Shown piece after piece: positions 36,851 through 47,126 of a stretch of DNA of 64,000 bases. The notes below the pieces were generated by a model. That model saw only the letters and a list, made by a program, of their open reading frames with translations, made no database searches and was not told the origin of the DNA. Origin of the DNA: Ctena decussata (lineage: Eukaryota > Mollusca > Bivalvia > Lucinida > Lucinidae). The stretch covers positions 12,449,001 to 12,513,000 of the forward strand of contig OZ022502.1 of assembly GCA_963989385.1 (NCBI GenBank). The letters run 5' to 3'. Both the position numbers and the translations under genes were made by a program. The first letter of the stretch is position 1. Every line of letters starts with the position of its first letter.

Positions 36851-36923
36851 TGGCCCGACCGGGACTCGAACCCAGGGCCTCTCGCTTACCGTGCGAGCAC
36901 TCTGCCAACTGAGCTACCGAGCC
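36851..36923 (-). tRNA. Second tRNA-Thr(GGU)-like sequence
   Basis: Same 73-nt cloverleaf as the copy at 36618, including C at position 33. It lies 233 bp away in the same orientation and has the same flanking 20-odd bases on each side. Confidence 0.6.
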
Positions 36924-37320
36924 ACATGGTCGACCTTTGACATAAGTTTAGACTCTTTTTTGAGTAAAAGTAAGGCCGGTATTCATGAGCTTGGTATACA
37001 CATCCTCCCAAATACTCGGAGCTTCAACAGTGTCGTATTGTTCTTTATCCTTAAGCTCATGACTTTGTACTTTTGTCATCCATCAATATTCACTCGTACC
37101 GCCTCAGACAGTGTTTAGGTCCAGTAATCACAAACTTGGAAAACACATCCTCCCTAGGAAGAGCTTGATTTATATGTTTTCTACAATGGTTCGCTGATGG
37201 GCTAGGACCAAACAGTGTTTAACATGAATCATAATGCATCTGCAGCGGGAGTTGGTTAATCACTCCAGTACAATAATACTGACCGTTCCAAACCGGACTT
37301 CCGTTCTGTTGTACCTTTAT

Positions 37321-37346
37321 TGGCTTGCGCTCCCGGGCGCAAGCCA
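37321..37346. repeat. Perfect 10-bp GC-rich hairpin
   Basis: TGGCTTGCGC and GCGCAAGCCA flank TCCCGG. No larger arms are visible. It may be the remnant of an inverted-repeat element. Confidence 0.6.
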
Positions 37347-37985
37347 GTATTCAAGTGGTTAAGTGATACCGAGTTATTTTCGGAAGAAACGATACGTCAA
37401 GCTTAGTCGGAAAATACCAGGAGAGTGTGTACTGCAACGATTCGCTCTAAACTTTTTTAGGGCCGCAATTAAGCCAAAGAGATCGGAAAGTTCGCTCCGG
37501 GTTGAGACAGCATTTCTTCATTATTTTCTTCACAGACATAACAAAGACCTCGTCCGATTTTGTCTATTTTTATCCATATCCGATATGCCTTATCTGCTAA
37601 AAATAACAGATGGAAACTTTATTCTATTTTTGATAGTACATGTACTATTTTTTTTAAATATTTCCGTAAAAAAGCACGTTTTTCTTTTTCAAGTGCCTTG
37701 AACTTGGCCACATTTCTGTTGCTTTTTATAAACTGATTGCATAAAAAATGAAACTCTGCATGCAATGCAAAGTATTTGGCTTTGCACCCTAAGAAATATA
37801 CCAAAACTTGTGTAAGAAACAGTGTTTATATATAGCTTAGCGCAAAGCATTAGCTTTTCCAAAAAAACATGCAGCTTCGTCGCGAAAAATAGGCCTTAGG
37901 GCATCGCATAATCTGACTAGCCAAAGCAGCCGGCACACTGTCCAGCGCCCATGCATTCGTTGGATCTGATCAGTCTTTGTCGGCA

Positions 37986-38000
37986 TATATATATATATAT
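37986..38000. repeat. (TA)n at the left edge of the PLE array
   Basis: Short AT run directly abutting the truncated ORF1 fragment. The matching, longer run is at 60620-60678 on the other edge. Confidence 0.85.
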
Positions 38001-38429
38001 CATATTCCAGTACGCATTTCTGCGTTGTCCCATTCTTACACCCCACATTTTGTTAATCTGTGTCTTTATTCTTAAAGCTTCTGTCTCGATAATATTTTTT
38101 GCTACATTTGTGCTGTTTAATTGTGTTTGATTTGTTGCTGCACAGGATTGCGGCATTTGTTTTGTAATTTCTTCCACAGTTTTTGCAAGTTCAACCACCA
38201 TTTCTTCTTTGTTACAAGCTTTACTTTCCGCTTGATTGTTCTGTACGGTAGCTTTTAAATCATTTATAGCTGTAATAATGGTAGATAATTTATTACTTAT
38301 CTCTTGAAGTAGTTGTTGCTCATTCGGCTCCTTCGGCTCCTCTGGCAATGACATATTTGACTCCGACGATAAAGCGTTGTCTGTACTAGAATCCATTTTT
38401 ACTCGCTTTGCGTTACAGTTTTTGCCCAT
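37998..38429 (-). pseudogene. M3: PLE ORF1, N-terminal fragment
   Basis: ATG at 38429 followed by 144 codons identical in kind to the full ORF1, up to the NAYWNM segment, then running into (TA)n. The truncation point shares AT/ATAT with the microsatellite, so the exact edge is ambiguous. The coiled coil is kept and the C-terminal basic tail is missing. Confidence 0.85.
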
Positions 38430-38545
38430 ATCGTCTCCGGGTCCGGAAGATATATAGGTAAAAATACAAAAATAATGTCCGGAACCAGAACTCTGTATAT
38501 AAAAAATCAAACTAACGAGATGGAACGTCTGTAAATAATTTAATT

Positions 38546-38583
38546 TTCCCTATGCATTTCACTGTATAAGATCATCAGGGGAA
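38546..38583 (-). ncRNA. Hammerhead-like motif, copy in M2/M3 spacer
   Basis: Same 38-nt core as at 49451: TTCCC, CTGATGA, weak stem II, GAAA, ATGCAT, A, GGGAA. It lies about 65 nt after the M2 ORF2 stop. Confidence 0.65.
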
Positions 38584-38649
38584 TAATGGCGTTGTATACA
38601 TAGTAACGGCGTTATACCGTTACGTTATTGTGCACATATATTTATGACG

Positions 38650-40875
38650 TCATTTGAAACTGTTCAGTAATGGATTAAAAGTGTTTATGAAATGTTTTTC
38701 CATGTTTAACCTAGCTGAAACGTTTTCCGTAAACAATTTGTAAAACGGGAATATTTTAAATTTTGGTTCAGTTTTGCAACAGTCGTCTAAATGTTTGCTT
38801 ACTGGTATTTGTCTTACCGAGGGGTCTCTAATCTGTTGCTTGTGTACTGTTACCCTATTTCTTAGTTTGTCACCAGTTTGGCCTATATAGTATTCGCCGC
38901 ATCCATTGCACGAAAGAGCGTATATTACATTTGAAACTGTACATGACATTGACGTCTTCACTGTAAATATTTTACCTTTAAAATTAAATTGGTTGCCTTC
39001 TATCAAATATGGGCATAAACCACATTTAGCTGATTTGCACTTTTTGACTTCTGCCTTCCTGGTGTTAAAGTTAGATCTAATTAAAAGACCTTTAAGGTTT
39101 TTTGGTTGTCTTTTACTTTTTATTATTCTAGTATTTTTTAAAATTTCACTCATGGTATTGTCTTCCTGTAAAATCGTTAGATTGTTTTTTAATATACCAA
39201 ACATTTCTTTGTTTTGAGGATTGCAAGTGGATACATAAGGTAGAATATTACTTCTTTCTTTCGTTTTGGGGGTTAAGCATTCTTTTCTGGACATTGACAT
39301 AGCTTTTTCTATTCCTTTGTTAATTACAGTTTTAGGGTAGTTTCTGTGGCGCAATGCTGTTCTTAGGTCTGACATTCGTTTTTGTGTCAAAGTATCATCG
39401 GACACTATCGTTCTGATGCGTTTTGCTAAATTAAATGGAACATTTACTTTGGTATGCTTTGGATAACATGAAAAGAAATTTAAGTATTGTTTTGAGTCTG
39501 TCTTTTTATAAAATATATCTGTTTTAATATTGTATTTATCTTTTATTACCAGTACATCTAAAAATGGTAACTGCTTTTCATTTATTTCCATTGTGAACCT
39601 TATGTCTGGGTGTAGTTGATTCAGATGTACATGAAAAGATTTTAATAAGTGTAGATCTTTCTGCCAAAAGATGAAACAATCATCTAAAAATCGTTTCCAG
39701 TTTTCTTTCACAAAACTGGAAATTTCTATACCATAACTCTCCTGCAGTTTAGTATATAGTTTTTGCTCCAGAAATCCGAGGACTAGAGTCGCATATGTTT
39801 GTGCAAACTTTGTACCCATTGCTGTGCCTTTAATTTGTTTATAGTAAACATCATTGAATATAAAATTGTTATTCTCAAGAATAGTCCTGGAACCTTCTAA
39901 TCTGAATTCTTTTGTGAAGCGATCGTTTATTAGATCTGGGTATTTTGATAGCCAGTAATTTAAAGCATCAAAGCCAAGATTATGTGGAATGTTTGAATAT
40001 AAACTAATGACATCAAAAGACACAAGCAATGTTTCGTCAACCACAGTTGTGGGAACATGTCTTAAAAAGTCCATATCGTCCTGAATATAACTGTCCACAT
40101 GTTTTACAAAAGGTTTCAGTAGTATGTCTAGTAAGTTGCTTAATCTATGTGTTTTCGATATGGGACCGGCTACGATTGGTCTGAATTCCAAATCCTCTGG
40201 ATCGTTAATTTCAATATAATCTGAGTTTGTTTTAGAACAGGCGTGTTGTATAAGTTTACTTTTATGGATTTTTGGAAGTCCGTAAAATGTGCTTGTTTTA
40301 AAATCGAAATTTATTAAATAGTCTTTTTCTTTTGTGGAAATATCTTTAGATAATTTGAATAATTCTTTTATTTTTGAAAATGATTCTTTGGAGCATTGTT
40401 CATTTATTTGTTTATAGTAGGTCTCATCTTTTAGCATATTCTGTACTTTCGTTTTATAAAACTCAATGTTCATAATTATTATTCCGCCACCTTTATCAGC
40501 TTCTTTTATTATTATATTCGGATCATTTGCTAATGATTCTATTGCCTTTCTTTCTTCCGAGCTTATGTTATGTTTTAATGAATTATTTTCTTGCAATCCT
40601 GAAAGTGTCGAAGTAATTGTTTTGGTTGTATCAATATATTTTTCGAGTGTCTCATTTCTTCCTCTAGGAGGCATAAAATAACTTTTATTCTTTACAAGAG
40701 AATCATCATCGTTTGTGTTGTCATTATAGAAATATTCTTTTAGTCTAAGTTTTCTATAAAATTCGTCAATGTCAGTATTTAAATCAGTTGTATTACTTTT
40801 AATTGGAGTTGGTGTAAATTTTAGACCCCTCAGTAAGATACTTATTTCTGGTTTTGTTAATTTTCGTTTTGACAA
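38650..40875 (-). CDS. M2: PLE ORF2, intact 741 codons (reverse transcriptase + GIY-YIG endonuclease)
   Basis: Uninterrupted frame with the whole domain series. LLRGLKFTPTP lies at ~14-24, the DKG motif at 127-129, RT motif A VSFDVISLYS (Asp288), motif B GTAMGTKFA (350-358) and motif C FLDDC (Asp398-Asp399). A Cys-x4-Cys-x2-Cys finger follows at 613-621. The GIY-YIG nuclease has IYALSC (651), YYIGQ (662), Arg672/674, His678 and a Glu at 726. In PLEs this protein nicks DNA and primes reverse transcription of the element RNA. Position 1 is a TTG at 40875; the first ATG is codon 68, after the conserved N-terminal motif. The frame is open back to ~40974 inside ORF1, so a frameshifted start is favoured. 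Pro359 just after motif B is Gln here, unlike all other copies, which may impair RT. ORF1 of this unit is broken. Confidence 0.9.
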   Translation of the reverse strand: MSKRKLTKPEISILLRGLKFTPTPIKSNTTDLNTDIDEFYRKLRLKEYFYNDNTNDDDSLVKNKSYFMPPRGRNETLEKYIDTTKTITSTLSGLQENNSLKHNISSEERKAIESLANDPNIIIKEADKGGGIIIMNIEFYKTKVQNMLKDETYYKQINEQCSKESFSKIKELFKLSKDISTKEKDYLINFDFKTSTFYGLPKIHKSKLIQHACSKTNSDYIEINDPEDLEFRPIVAGPISKTHRLSNLLDILLKPFVKHVDSYIQDDMDFLRHVPTTVVDETLLVSFDVISLYSNIPHNLGFDALNYWLSKYPDLINDRFTKEFRLEGSRTILENNNFIFNDVYYKQIKGTAMGTKFAQTYATLVLGFLEQKLYTKLQESYGIEISSFVKENWKRFLDDCFIFWQKDLHLLKSFHVHLNQLHPDIRFTMEINEKQLPFLDVLVIKDKYNIKTDIFYKKTDSKQYLNFFSCYPKHTKVNVPFNLAKRIRTIVSDDTLTQKRMSDLRTALRHRNYPKTVINKGIEKAMSMSRKECLTPKTKERSNILPYVSTCNPQNKEMFGILKNNLTILQEDNTMSEILKNTRIIKSKRQPKNLKGLLIRSNFNTRKAEVKKCKSAKCGLCPYLIEGNQFNFKGKIFTVKTSMSCTVSNVIYALSCNGCGEYYIGQTGDKLRNRVTVHKQQIRDPSVRQIPVSKHLDDCCKTEPKFKIFPFYKLFTENVSARLNMEKHFINTFNPLLNSFK

Positions 40876-40931
40876 ATTAAATATTTTTATACAATTTTGA
40901 AAGTTTGAATTTTCAGCTAGGTTACCTGAAT

Positions 40932-42109
40932 CTACGTCGGAAATGTTCTGTCGAAGGTGTCCTCTAAAAAATAATCATTTTCTGATGACGTATCTGTTTC
41001 CTGCATACAGTCATTGATGTTGTTTGTATTATAGTTTCTTCTTTGACCTTGATTTCTTTGATTTGGTCTTCTGTTCATGTTCCTTCTGTAGTTTTGACCT
41101 TGATTTTGTACCAGTGCCGAAAGTAATTGCTGTAACATTTGGTTGTTATGTTGTCCCTGAATGTAACCTTGTTTTCTGTTGTTTGTATTTCGCTGTCCTG
41201 GGTGTTGTTTAACAATGTCGGCAAATGTCGTCTGGCGTCGTTGGTTCGTAGGGTTTTTGGTATTGAAGTCCACCGTTTTGAAAAATGGATTGCAGTTTTC
41301 ATGCTCTTTAGAAAACTTTTCTGCATATGATTTTAGCCAAGCATCATTTTTCAGCCATCTTTTTGTGAAATTTCTTCGTTTCGTTTTGTTTCGTAACACC
41401 ATAGTTCGAACAGGTATTTGGCAACCTCCCCGTGGCATCTTGAAAGTATAGCTTCTTGTATTTCTTCATCTATTCTTTTCGTGGTCTCTATATTTGCGGA
41501 TGTTCTTAATCGATGAATTTCTATTTGCATTTGAAAGTCATTAATTACACCACGCTCTCGTATTGCTTTTTGTTCGTTATTTTCATTTGTAATCTCTTTC
41601 TTTTGTAGATAACGTGGAATGATCGGCGGTTTTTGTTCAATCCACTCAGAATATGCTTGAAAATGTCCTTGGTTTTTTATCATATTCCAGTACGCATTTC
41701 TGCGTTGTCCCATTCTTACACCCCACATTTTGTTAATCTGTGTCTTTATTCTTAAAGCTTCTGTCTCGATAATATTTTTTGCTACATTTGTGCTGTTTAA
41801 TTGTGTTTGATTTGTTGCTGCACAGGATTGCGGCATTTGTTTTGTAATTTCTTCCACAGTTTTTGCAAGTTCAACCACCATTTCTTCTTTGTTACAAGCT
41901 TTACTTTCCGCTTGATTGTTCTGTACGGTAGCTTTTAAATCATTTATAGCTGTAATAATGGTAGATAATTTATTACTTATCTCTTGAAGTAGTTGTTGCT
42001 CATTCGGCTCCTTCGGCTCCTCTGGCAATGACATATTTGACTCCGACGATAAAGCGTTGTCTGTACTAGAATCCATTTTTACTCGCTTTGCGTTACAGTT
42101 TTTGCCCAT
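40932..42109 (-). pseudogene. M2: PLE ORF1, broken by a 1-nt deletion
   Basis: Starts at the MGKNC ATG (42109) and is colinear with the 392-aa ORF1. The A6 run before RWLKNDAW is A5 here (41360-41364), which shifts frame to an early stop after ...ISQKDG. The distal half remains open in another frame (to 40932). The same deletion occurs in P3, so the two copies share a defective ancestor. Confidence 0.9.
40965..40971 (-). other. M2: U UUU UUA slippery heptamer
   Basis: In ORF1 frame at Tyr380-Phe-Leu, in the same context as the site at 50744. Because ORF1 is already out of frame upstream in M2, this copy cannot make the fusion from its own ORF1 start. Confidence 0.6.
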
Positions 42110-42225
42110 ATCGTCTCCGGGTCCGGAAGATATATAGGTAAAAATACAAAAATAATGTCCGGAACCAGAACTCTGTATATAAAAAATCAAACTAACGAGA
42201 TGGAACGTCTGTAAATAATTTAATT

Positions 42226-42263
42226 TTCCCTATGCATTTCACTGTATAAGATCATCAGGGGAA
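42226..42263 (-). ncRNA. Hammerhead-like motif, M1/M2 spacer
   Basis: Core identical to the copy at 38546. The spacing between the two is 3680 nt. Confidence 0.65.
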
Positions 42264-42329
42264 TAATGGCGTTGTATACATAGTAACGGCGTTATACCGT
42301 TACGTTATTGTGCACATATATTTATGACG

Positions 42330-44556
42330 TCATTTGAAACTGTTCAGTAATGGATTAAAAGTGTTTATGAAATGTTTTTCCATGTTTAACCTAGCTGAAA
42401 CGTTTTCCGTAAACAATTTGTAAAACGGGAATATTTTAAATTTTGGTTCAGTTTTGCAACAGTCGTCTAAATGTTTGCTTACTGGTATTTGTCTTACCGA
42501 GGGGTCTCTAATCTGTTGCTTGTGTACTGTTACCCTATTTCTTAGTTTGTCACCAGTTTGGCCTATATAGTATTCGCCGCATCCATTGCACGAAAGAGCA
42601 TATATTACATTTGAAACTGTACATGACATTGACGTCTTCACTGTAAATATTTTACCTTTAAAATTAAATTGGTTGCCTTCTATCAAATATGGGCATAAAC
42701 CACATTTAGCTGATTTGCACTTTTTGACTTCTGCCTTCCTGGTGTTAAAGTTAGATCTAATTAAAAGACCTTTAAGGTTTTTTGGTTGTCTTTTACTTTT
42801 TATTATTCTAGTATTTTTTAAAATTTCACTCATGGTATTGTCTTCCTGTAAAATCGTTAGATTGTTTTTTAATATACCAAACATTTCTTTGTTTTGAGGA
42901 TTGCAAGTGGATACATAAGGTAGAATATTACTTCTTTCTTTCGTTTTGGGGGTTAAGCATTCTTTTCTGGACATTGACATAGCTTTTTCTATTCCTTTGT
43001 TAATTACAGTTTTAGGGTAGTTTCTGTGGCGCAATGCTGTTCTTAGGTCTGACATTCGTTTTTGTGTCAAAGTATCATCGGACACTATCGTTCTGATGCG
43101 TTTTGCTAAATTAAATGGAACATTTACTTTGGTATGCTTTGGATGACATGAAAAGAAATTTAAGTATTGTTTTGAGTCTGTCTTTTTATAAAATATATCT
43201 GTTTTAATATTGTATTTATCTTTTATTACCAGTACATCTAAAAATGGTAACTGCTTTTCATTTATTTCCATTGTGAACCTTATGTCTGGGTGTAGTTGAT
43301 TCAGATGTACATGAAAAGATTTTAATAAGTGTAGATCTTTCTGCCAAAAGATGAAACAATCATCTAAAAATCTTTTCCAGTTTTCTTTCACAAAACTGGA
43401 AATTTCTATACCATAACTCTCCTGCAGTTTAGTATATAGTTTTTGCTCCAGAAATCCGAGGACTAGAGTCGCATATGTTGGTGCAAACTTTGTACCCATT
43501 GCTGTGCCTTTAATTTGTTTATAGTAAACATCATTGAATATAAAATTGTTATTCTCAAGAATAGTCCTGGAACCTTCTGATATGAATTCTTTTGTGAAGC
43601 GATCGTTTATTAGATCTGGGTATTTTGATAGCCAGTAATTTAAAGCATCAAAGCCAAGATTATGTGGAATGTTTGAATATAAACTAATGACATCAAAAGA
43701 CACAAGCAATGTTTCGTCAACCACAGTTGTGGGAACATGTCTTAAAAAGTCCATATCGTCCTGAATATAACTGTCCACATGTTTTACAAAAGGTTTCAGT
43801 AGTATGTCTAGTAAGTTGCTTAATCTATGTGTTTTCGATATGGGACCGGCTACGATTGGTCTGAATTCCAAATCCTCTGGATCGTTAATTTCAATATAAT
43901 CTGAGTTTGTTTTAGAACAGGCGTGTTGTATAAGTTTACTTTTATGGAATTTTTGGAAGTCCGTAAAATGTGCTTGTTTTAAAATCGAAATTTATTAAAT
44001 AGTCTTTTTCTTTTGTGGAAATATCTTTAGATAATTTGAATAATTCTTTTATTTTTGAAAATGATTCTTTGGAGCATTGTTCATTTATTTGTTTATAGTA
44101 GGTCTCATCTTTTAGCATATTCTGTACTTTCGTTTTATAAAACTCAATGTTCATAATTATTATTCCGCCACCTTTATCAGCTTCTTTTATTATTATATTC
44201 GGATCATTTGCTAATGATTCTATTGCCTTTCTTTCTTCCGAGCTTATGTTATGTTTTAATGAATTATTTTCTTGCAATCCTGAAAGTGTCGAAGTAATTG
44301 TTTTGGTTGTATCAATATATTTTTCGAGTGTCTCATTTCTTCCTCTAGGAGGCATAAAATAACTTTTATTCTTTACAAGAGAATCATCATCGTTTGTGTT
44401 GTCATTATAGAAATATTCTTTTAGTCTAAGTTTTCTATAAAATTCGTCAATGTCAGTATTTAAATCAGTTGTATTACTTTTAATTGGAGTTGGTGTAAAT
44501 TTTAGACCCCTCAGTAAGATACTTATTTCTGGTTTTGTTAATTTTCGTTTTGACAA
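42330..44556 (-). pseudogene. M1: PLE ORF2, broken by a 1-nt insertion
   Basis: The N-terminal 204 codons (44556-43942) run through LLRGLKF and DKG to GLPKI. An extra base in the run at ~43947-43949 then shifts frame. The rest, with intact RT motifs A-C, Cys finger and GIY-YIG, is open from ~43900 to 42330. Motif B keeps Pro359, unlike M2. Confidence 0.9.
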
Positions 44557-44612
44557 ATTAAATATTTTTATACAATTTTGAAAGTTTGAATTTTCAGCTA
44601 GGTTACCTGAAT

Positions 44613-45758
44613 CTACGTCGGAAATGTTCTGTCGAAGGTGTCCTCTAAAAAATAATCATTTTCTGATGACGTATCTGTTTCCTGCATACAGTCATTGATG
44701 TTGTTTGTATTATAGTTTCTTCTTTGACCTTGATTTCTTTGATTTGGTCTTCTGTTCATATTCCTTCTGTAGTTTTGACCTTGATTTTGTACCAGTGCCG
44801 AAAGTAATTGCTGTAACATTTGGTTGTTATGTTGTCCCTGAATGTAACCTTGTTTTCTGTTGTTTGTATTTCGCTGTCCTGGGTGTTGTTTAACAATGTC
44901 GGCAAATGTCGTCTGGCGTCGTTGGTTCGTAGGGTTTTTGGTATTGAAGTCCACCGTTTTGAAAAATGGATTGCAGTTTTCATGCTCTTTAGAAAACTTT
45001 TCTGCATATGATTTTAGCCAAGCATCATTTTTCAGCCATCTTTTTTGTGAAATTTCTTCGTTTCGTTTTGTTTCGTAACACCATAGTTCGAACAGGTATT
45101 TGGCAACCTCCCCGTGGCATCTTGAAAGTATTGCTTCTTGTATTTCTTCATCTATGCTTTTCGTGGTCTCTATATTTGCGGATGTTCTTAATCGATGAAG
45201 TTCTATTTGCATTTGAAAGTCATTAATTACACCACGCTCTCGTATTGCTTTTTGTTCGTTATTTTCATTTGTAATCTCTTTCTTTTGTAGATAACGTGGA
45301 ATGATCGGCGGTTTTTGTTCAATCCACTCAGAATATGCTTGAAAATGTCCTTGGTTTTTTATCATATTCCAGTACGCATTTCTGCGTTGTCCCATTCTTA
45401 CACCCCACATTTTGTTAATCTGTGTCTTTATTCTTAAAGCTTCTGTCTCGATAATATTTTTTGCTACATTTGTGCTGTTTAATTGTGTTTGATTTGTTGC
45501 TGCACAGGATTGCGGCATTTGTTTTGTAATTTCTTCCACAGTTTTTGCAAGTTCAACCACCATTTCTTCTTTGTTACAAGCTTTACTTTCCGCTTGATTG
45601 TTCTGTACGGTAGCTTTTAAATCATTTATAGCTGTAATAATGGTAGATAATTTATTACTTATCTCTTGAAGTAGTTGTTGCTCTTTCGGCTCCTTCGGCT
45701 CCTCTGGCAATGACATATTTGACTCCGACGATAAAGTGTTGTCTGAACTAGAATCCAT
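44613..45758 (-). CDS. M1: PLE ORF1, 381 aa from an internal ATG
   Basis: A missing T in the run at ~45757-45760 (minus strand A run before ATGGATTCTAG) throws the usual MGKNC/MCKNC ATG at 45790 out of frame. The next ATG, MDSSSDN, keeps the frame to the normal stop, so only the first ~11 residues are lost. Coiled-coil region, Trp-rich central block and N/Q/R-rich tail are all present. Substitutions specific to this copy include S-S-S-D-N-T near the start and KEPKEQQ in place of KEPNEQQ. Confidence 0.8.
   Translation of the reverse strand: MDSSSDNTLSSESNMSLPEEPKEPKEQQLLQEISNKLSTIITAINDLKATVQNNQAESKACNKEEMVVELAKTVEEITKQMPQSCAATNQTQLNSTNVAKNIIETEALRIKTQINKMWGVRMGQRRNAYWNMIKNQGHFQAYSEWIEQKPPIIPRYLQKKEITNENNEQKAIRERGVINDFQMQIELHRLRTSANIETTKSIDEEIQEAILSRCHGEVAKYLFELWCYETKRNEEISQKRWLKNDAWLKSYAEKFSKEHENCNPFFKTVDFNTKNPTNQRRQTTFADIVKQHPGQRNTNNRKQGYIQGQHNNQMLQQLLSALVQNQGQNYRRNMNRRPNQRNQGQRRNYNTNNINDCMQETDTSSENDYFLEDTFDRTFPT
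44646..44652 (-). other. M1: U UUU UUA slippery heptamer
   Basis: Same phase relative to ORF1 as in the other units. The downstream ORF2 of this unit is interrupted ~200 codons later. Confidence 0.6.
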
Positions 45759-45906
45759 TTTACTCGCTTTGCGTTACAGTTTTTGCACATATCGTCTCCG
45801 GGTCCGGAAGATATATAGGTAAAAATACAAAAATAATGTCCGGAACCAGAACTCTGTATATAAAAAATCAAACTAACGAGATGGAACGTCTGTAAATAAT
45901 TTAATT

Positions 45907-45944
45907 TTCCCTATGCATTTCACTGTATAAGATCATCAGGGGAA
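45907..45944 (-). ncRNA. Hammerhead-like motif, M0/M1 spacer
   Basis: Core identical to the other six. It is 3681 nt from the 42226 copy and would define the 5' end of a unit-length M1 RNA. Confidence 0.65.
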
Positions 45945-46010
45945 TAATGGCGTTGTATACATAGTAACGGCGTTATACCGTTACGTTATTGTGCACATAT
46001 ATTTATGACG

Positions 46011-46340
46011 TCATTTGAAACTGTTCAGTAATGGATTAAAAGTGTTTATGAAATGTTTTTCCATGTTTAACCTAGCTGAAACGTTTTCCGTAAACAATTT
46101 GTAAAACGGGAATATTTTAAATTTTGGTTCAGTTTTGCAACAGTCGTCTAAATGTTTGCTTACTGGTATTTGTCTTACCGAGGGGTCTCTAGTCTGTTGC
46201 TTGTGTACTGTTACCCTATTTCTTAGTTTGTCACCAGTTTGGCCTATATAGTATTCGCCGCATCCATTGCACGAAAGAGCATATATTACATTTGAAACTG
46301 TACATGACATTGACGTCTTCACTGTAAATATTTTACCTTT
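46011..46340 (-). pseudogene. M0: PLE ORF2, C-terminal fragment (GIY-YIG part)
   Basis: The last ~110 codons of ORF2, from the GKIFTVKTSMSC segment through the GIY-YIG domain to the normal stop. The 5' side is cut at the inversion junction 46338-46340. One substitution (QQTRDP for QQIRDP) is private to it. Confidence 0.9.
46338..46340. other. Head-to-head junction of the two tandem blocks
   Basis: To the left lies the reverse complement of ORF2 (TATTTTACCTTT). To the right lies ORF1 sense sequence (TTTTCAAGCATATTC). TTT belongs to both, a 3-nt microhomology. The join creates a chimeric 267-codon ORF (46267-47070) that is not a gene. Confidence 0.85.
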
Positions 46341-47070
46341 TCAAGCATATTCTGAGTGGATTGAACAAAAACCGCCGATCATTCCACGTTATCTACAAAA
46401 GAAAGAGATTACAAATGAAAATAACGAACAAAAAGCAATACGAGAGCGTGGTGTAATTAATGACTTTCAAATGCAAATAGAACTTCATCGATTAAGAACA
46501 TCCGCAAATATAGAGACCACGAAAAGAATAGATGAAGAAATACAAGAAGCAATACTTTCAAGATGCCACGGGGAGGTTGCCAAATACCTGTTCGAACTAT
46601 GGTGTTACGAAACAAAACGAAACGAAGAAATTTCACAAAAAAGATGGCTGAAAAATGATGCTTGGCTAAAATCATATGCAGAAAAGTTTTCTAAAGAGCA
46701 TGAAAACTGCAATCCATTTTTCAAAACGGTGGACTTCAATACCAAAAACCCTACGAACCAACGACGCCAGACGACATTTGCCGACATTGTTAAACAACAC
46801 CCAGGACAGCGAAATACAAACAACAGAAAACAAGGTTACATTCAGGGACAACATAACAACCAAATGTTACAGCAATTACTTTCGGCACTGGTACAAAATC
46901 AAGGTCAAAACTACAGAAGGAATATGAACAGAAGACCAAATCAAAGAAATCAAGGTCAAAGAAGAAACTATAATACAAACAACATCAATGACTGTATGCA
47001 GGAAACAGATACGTCATCAGAAAATGATTATTTTTTAGAGGACACCTTCGACAGAACATTTCCGACGTAG
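46341..47070 (+). pseudogene. P0: PLE ORF1, 5'-truncated
   Basis: Begins inside codon ~150 (FQAYSEW) and runs in frame to the normal stop at 47068-47070. It keeps the central block and basic tail but not the coiled coil or any start of its own. Confidence 0.9.
47031..47037 (+). other. P0: U UUU UUA slippery heptamer
   Basis: Conserved in the truncated copy, 31 nt before the ORF1 stop codon. Confidence 0.6.
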
Positions 47071-47126
47071 ATTCAGGTAACCTAGCTGAAAATTCAAACT
47101 TTCAAAATTGTATAAAAATATTTAAT

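Larger units (their letters stand above)
36595..36942 (-). repeat. Two identical 115-bp units (36595-36709, 36828-36942) carrying tRNA-like sequence
   Basis: Each unit begins TGTCACAGGGGAGG and ends GGTCGACCTTTGACA on the plus strand, so the edges TGTCA/TGACA are inverted. The 118-bp spacer is unrelated. Apparent identity of the copies suggests a recent duplication or two recent insertions. Confidence 0.85.

Noticed and set aside
41024..41451. Plus-strand ORFs of 62-103 codons opposite PLE ORF1 and ORF2 (recurring in every unit)
   Set aside because: They are antisense shadows of the ORF1/ORF2 coding sequence, with Phe/Leu/Cys-rich composition and no start context.
46267..47070. 267-codon ORF across the block junction
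   Set aside because: The first ~24 codons are antisense to ORF2 and the rest is ORF1; the frame is a by-product of the inversion.
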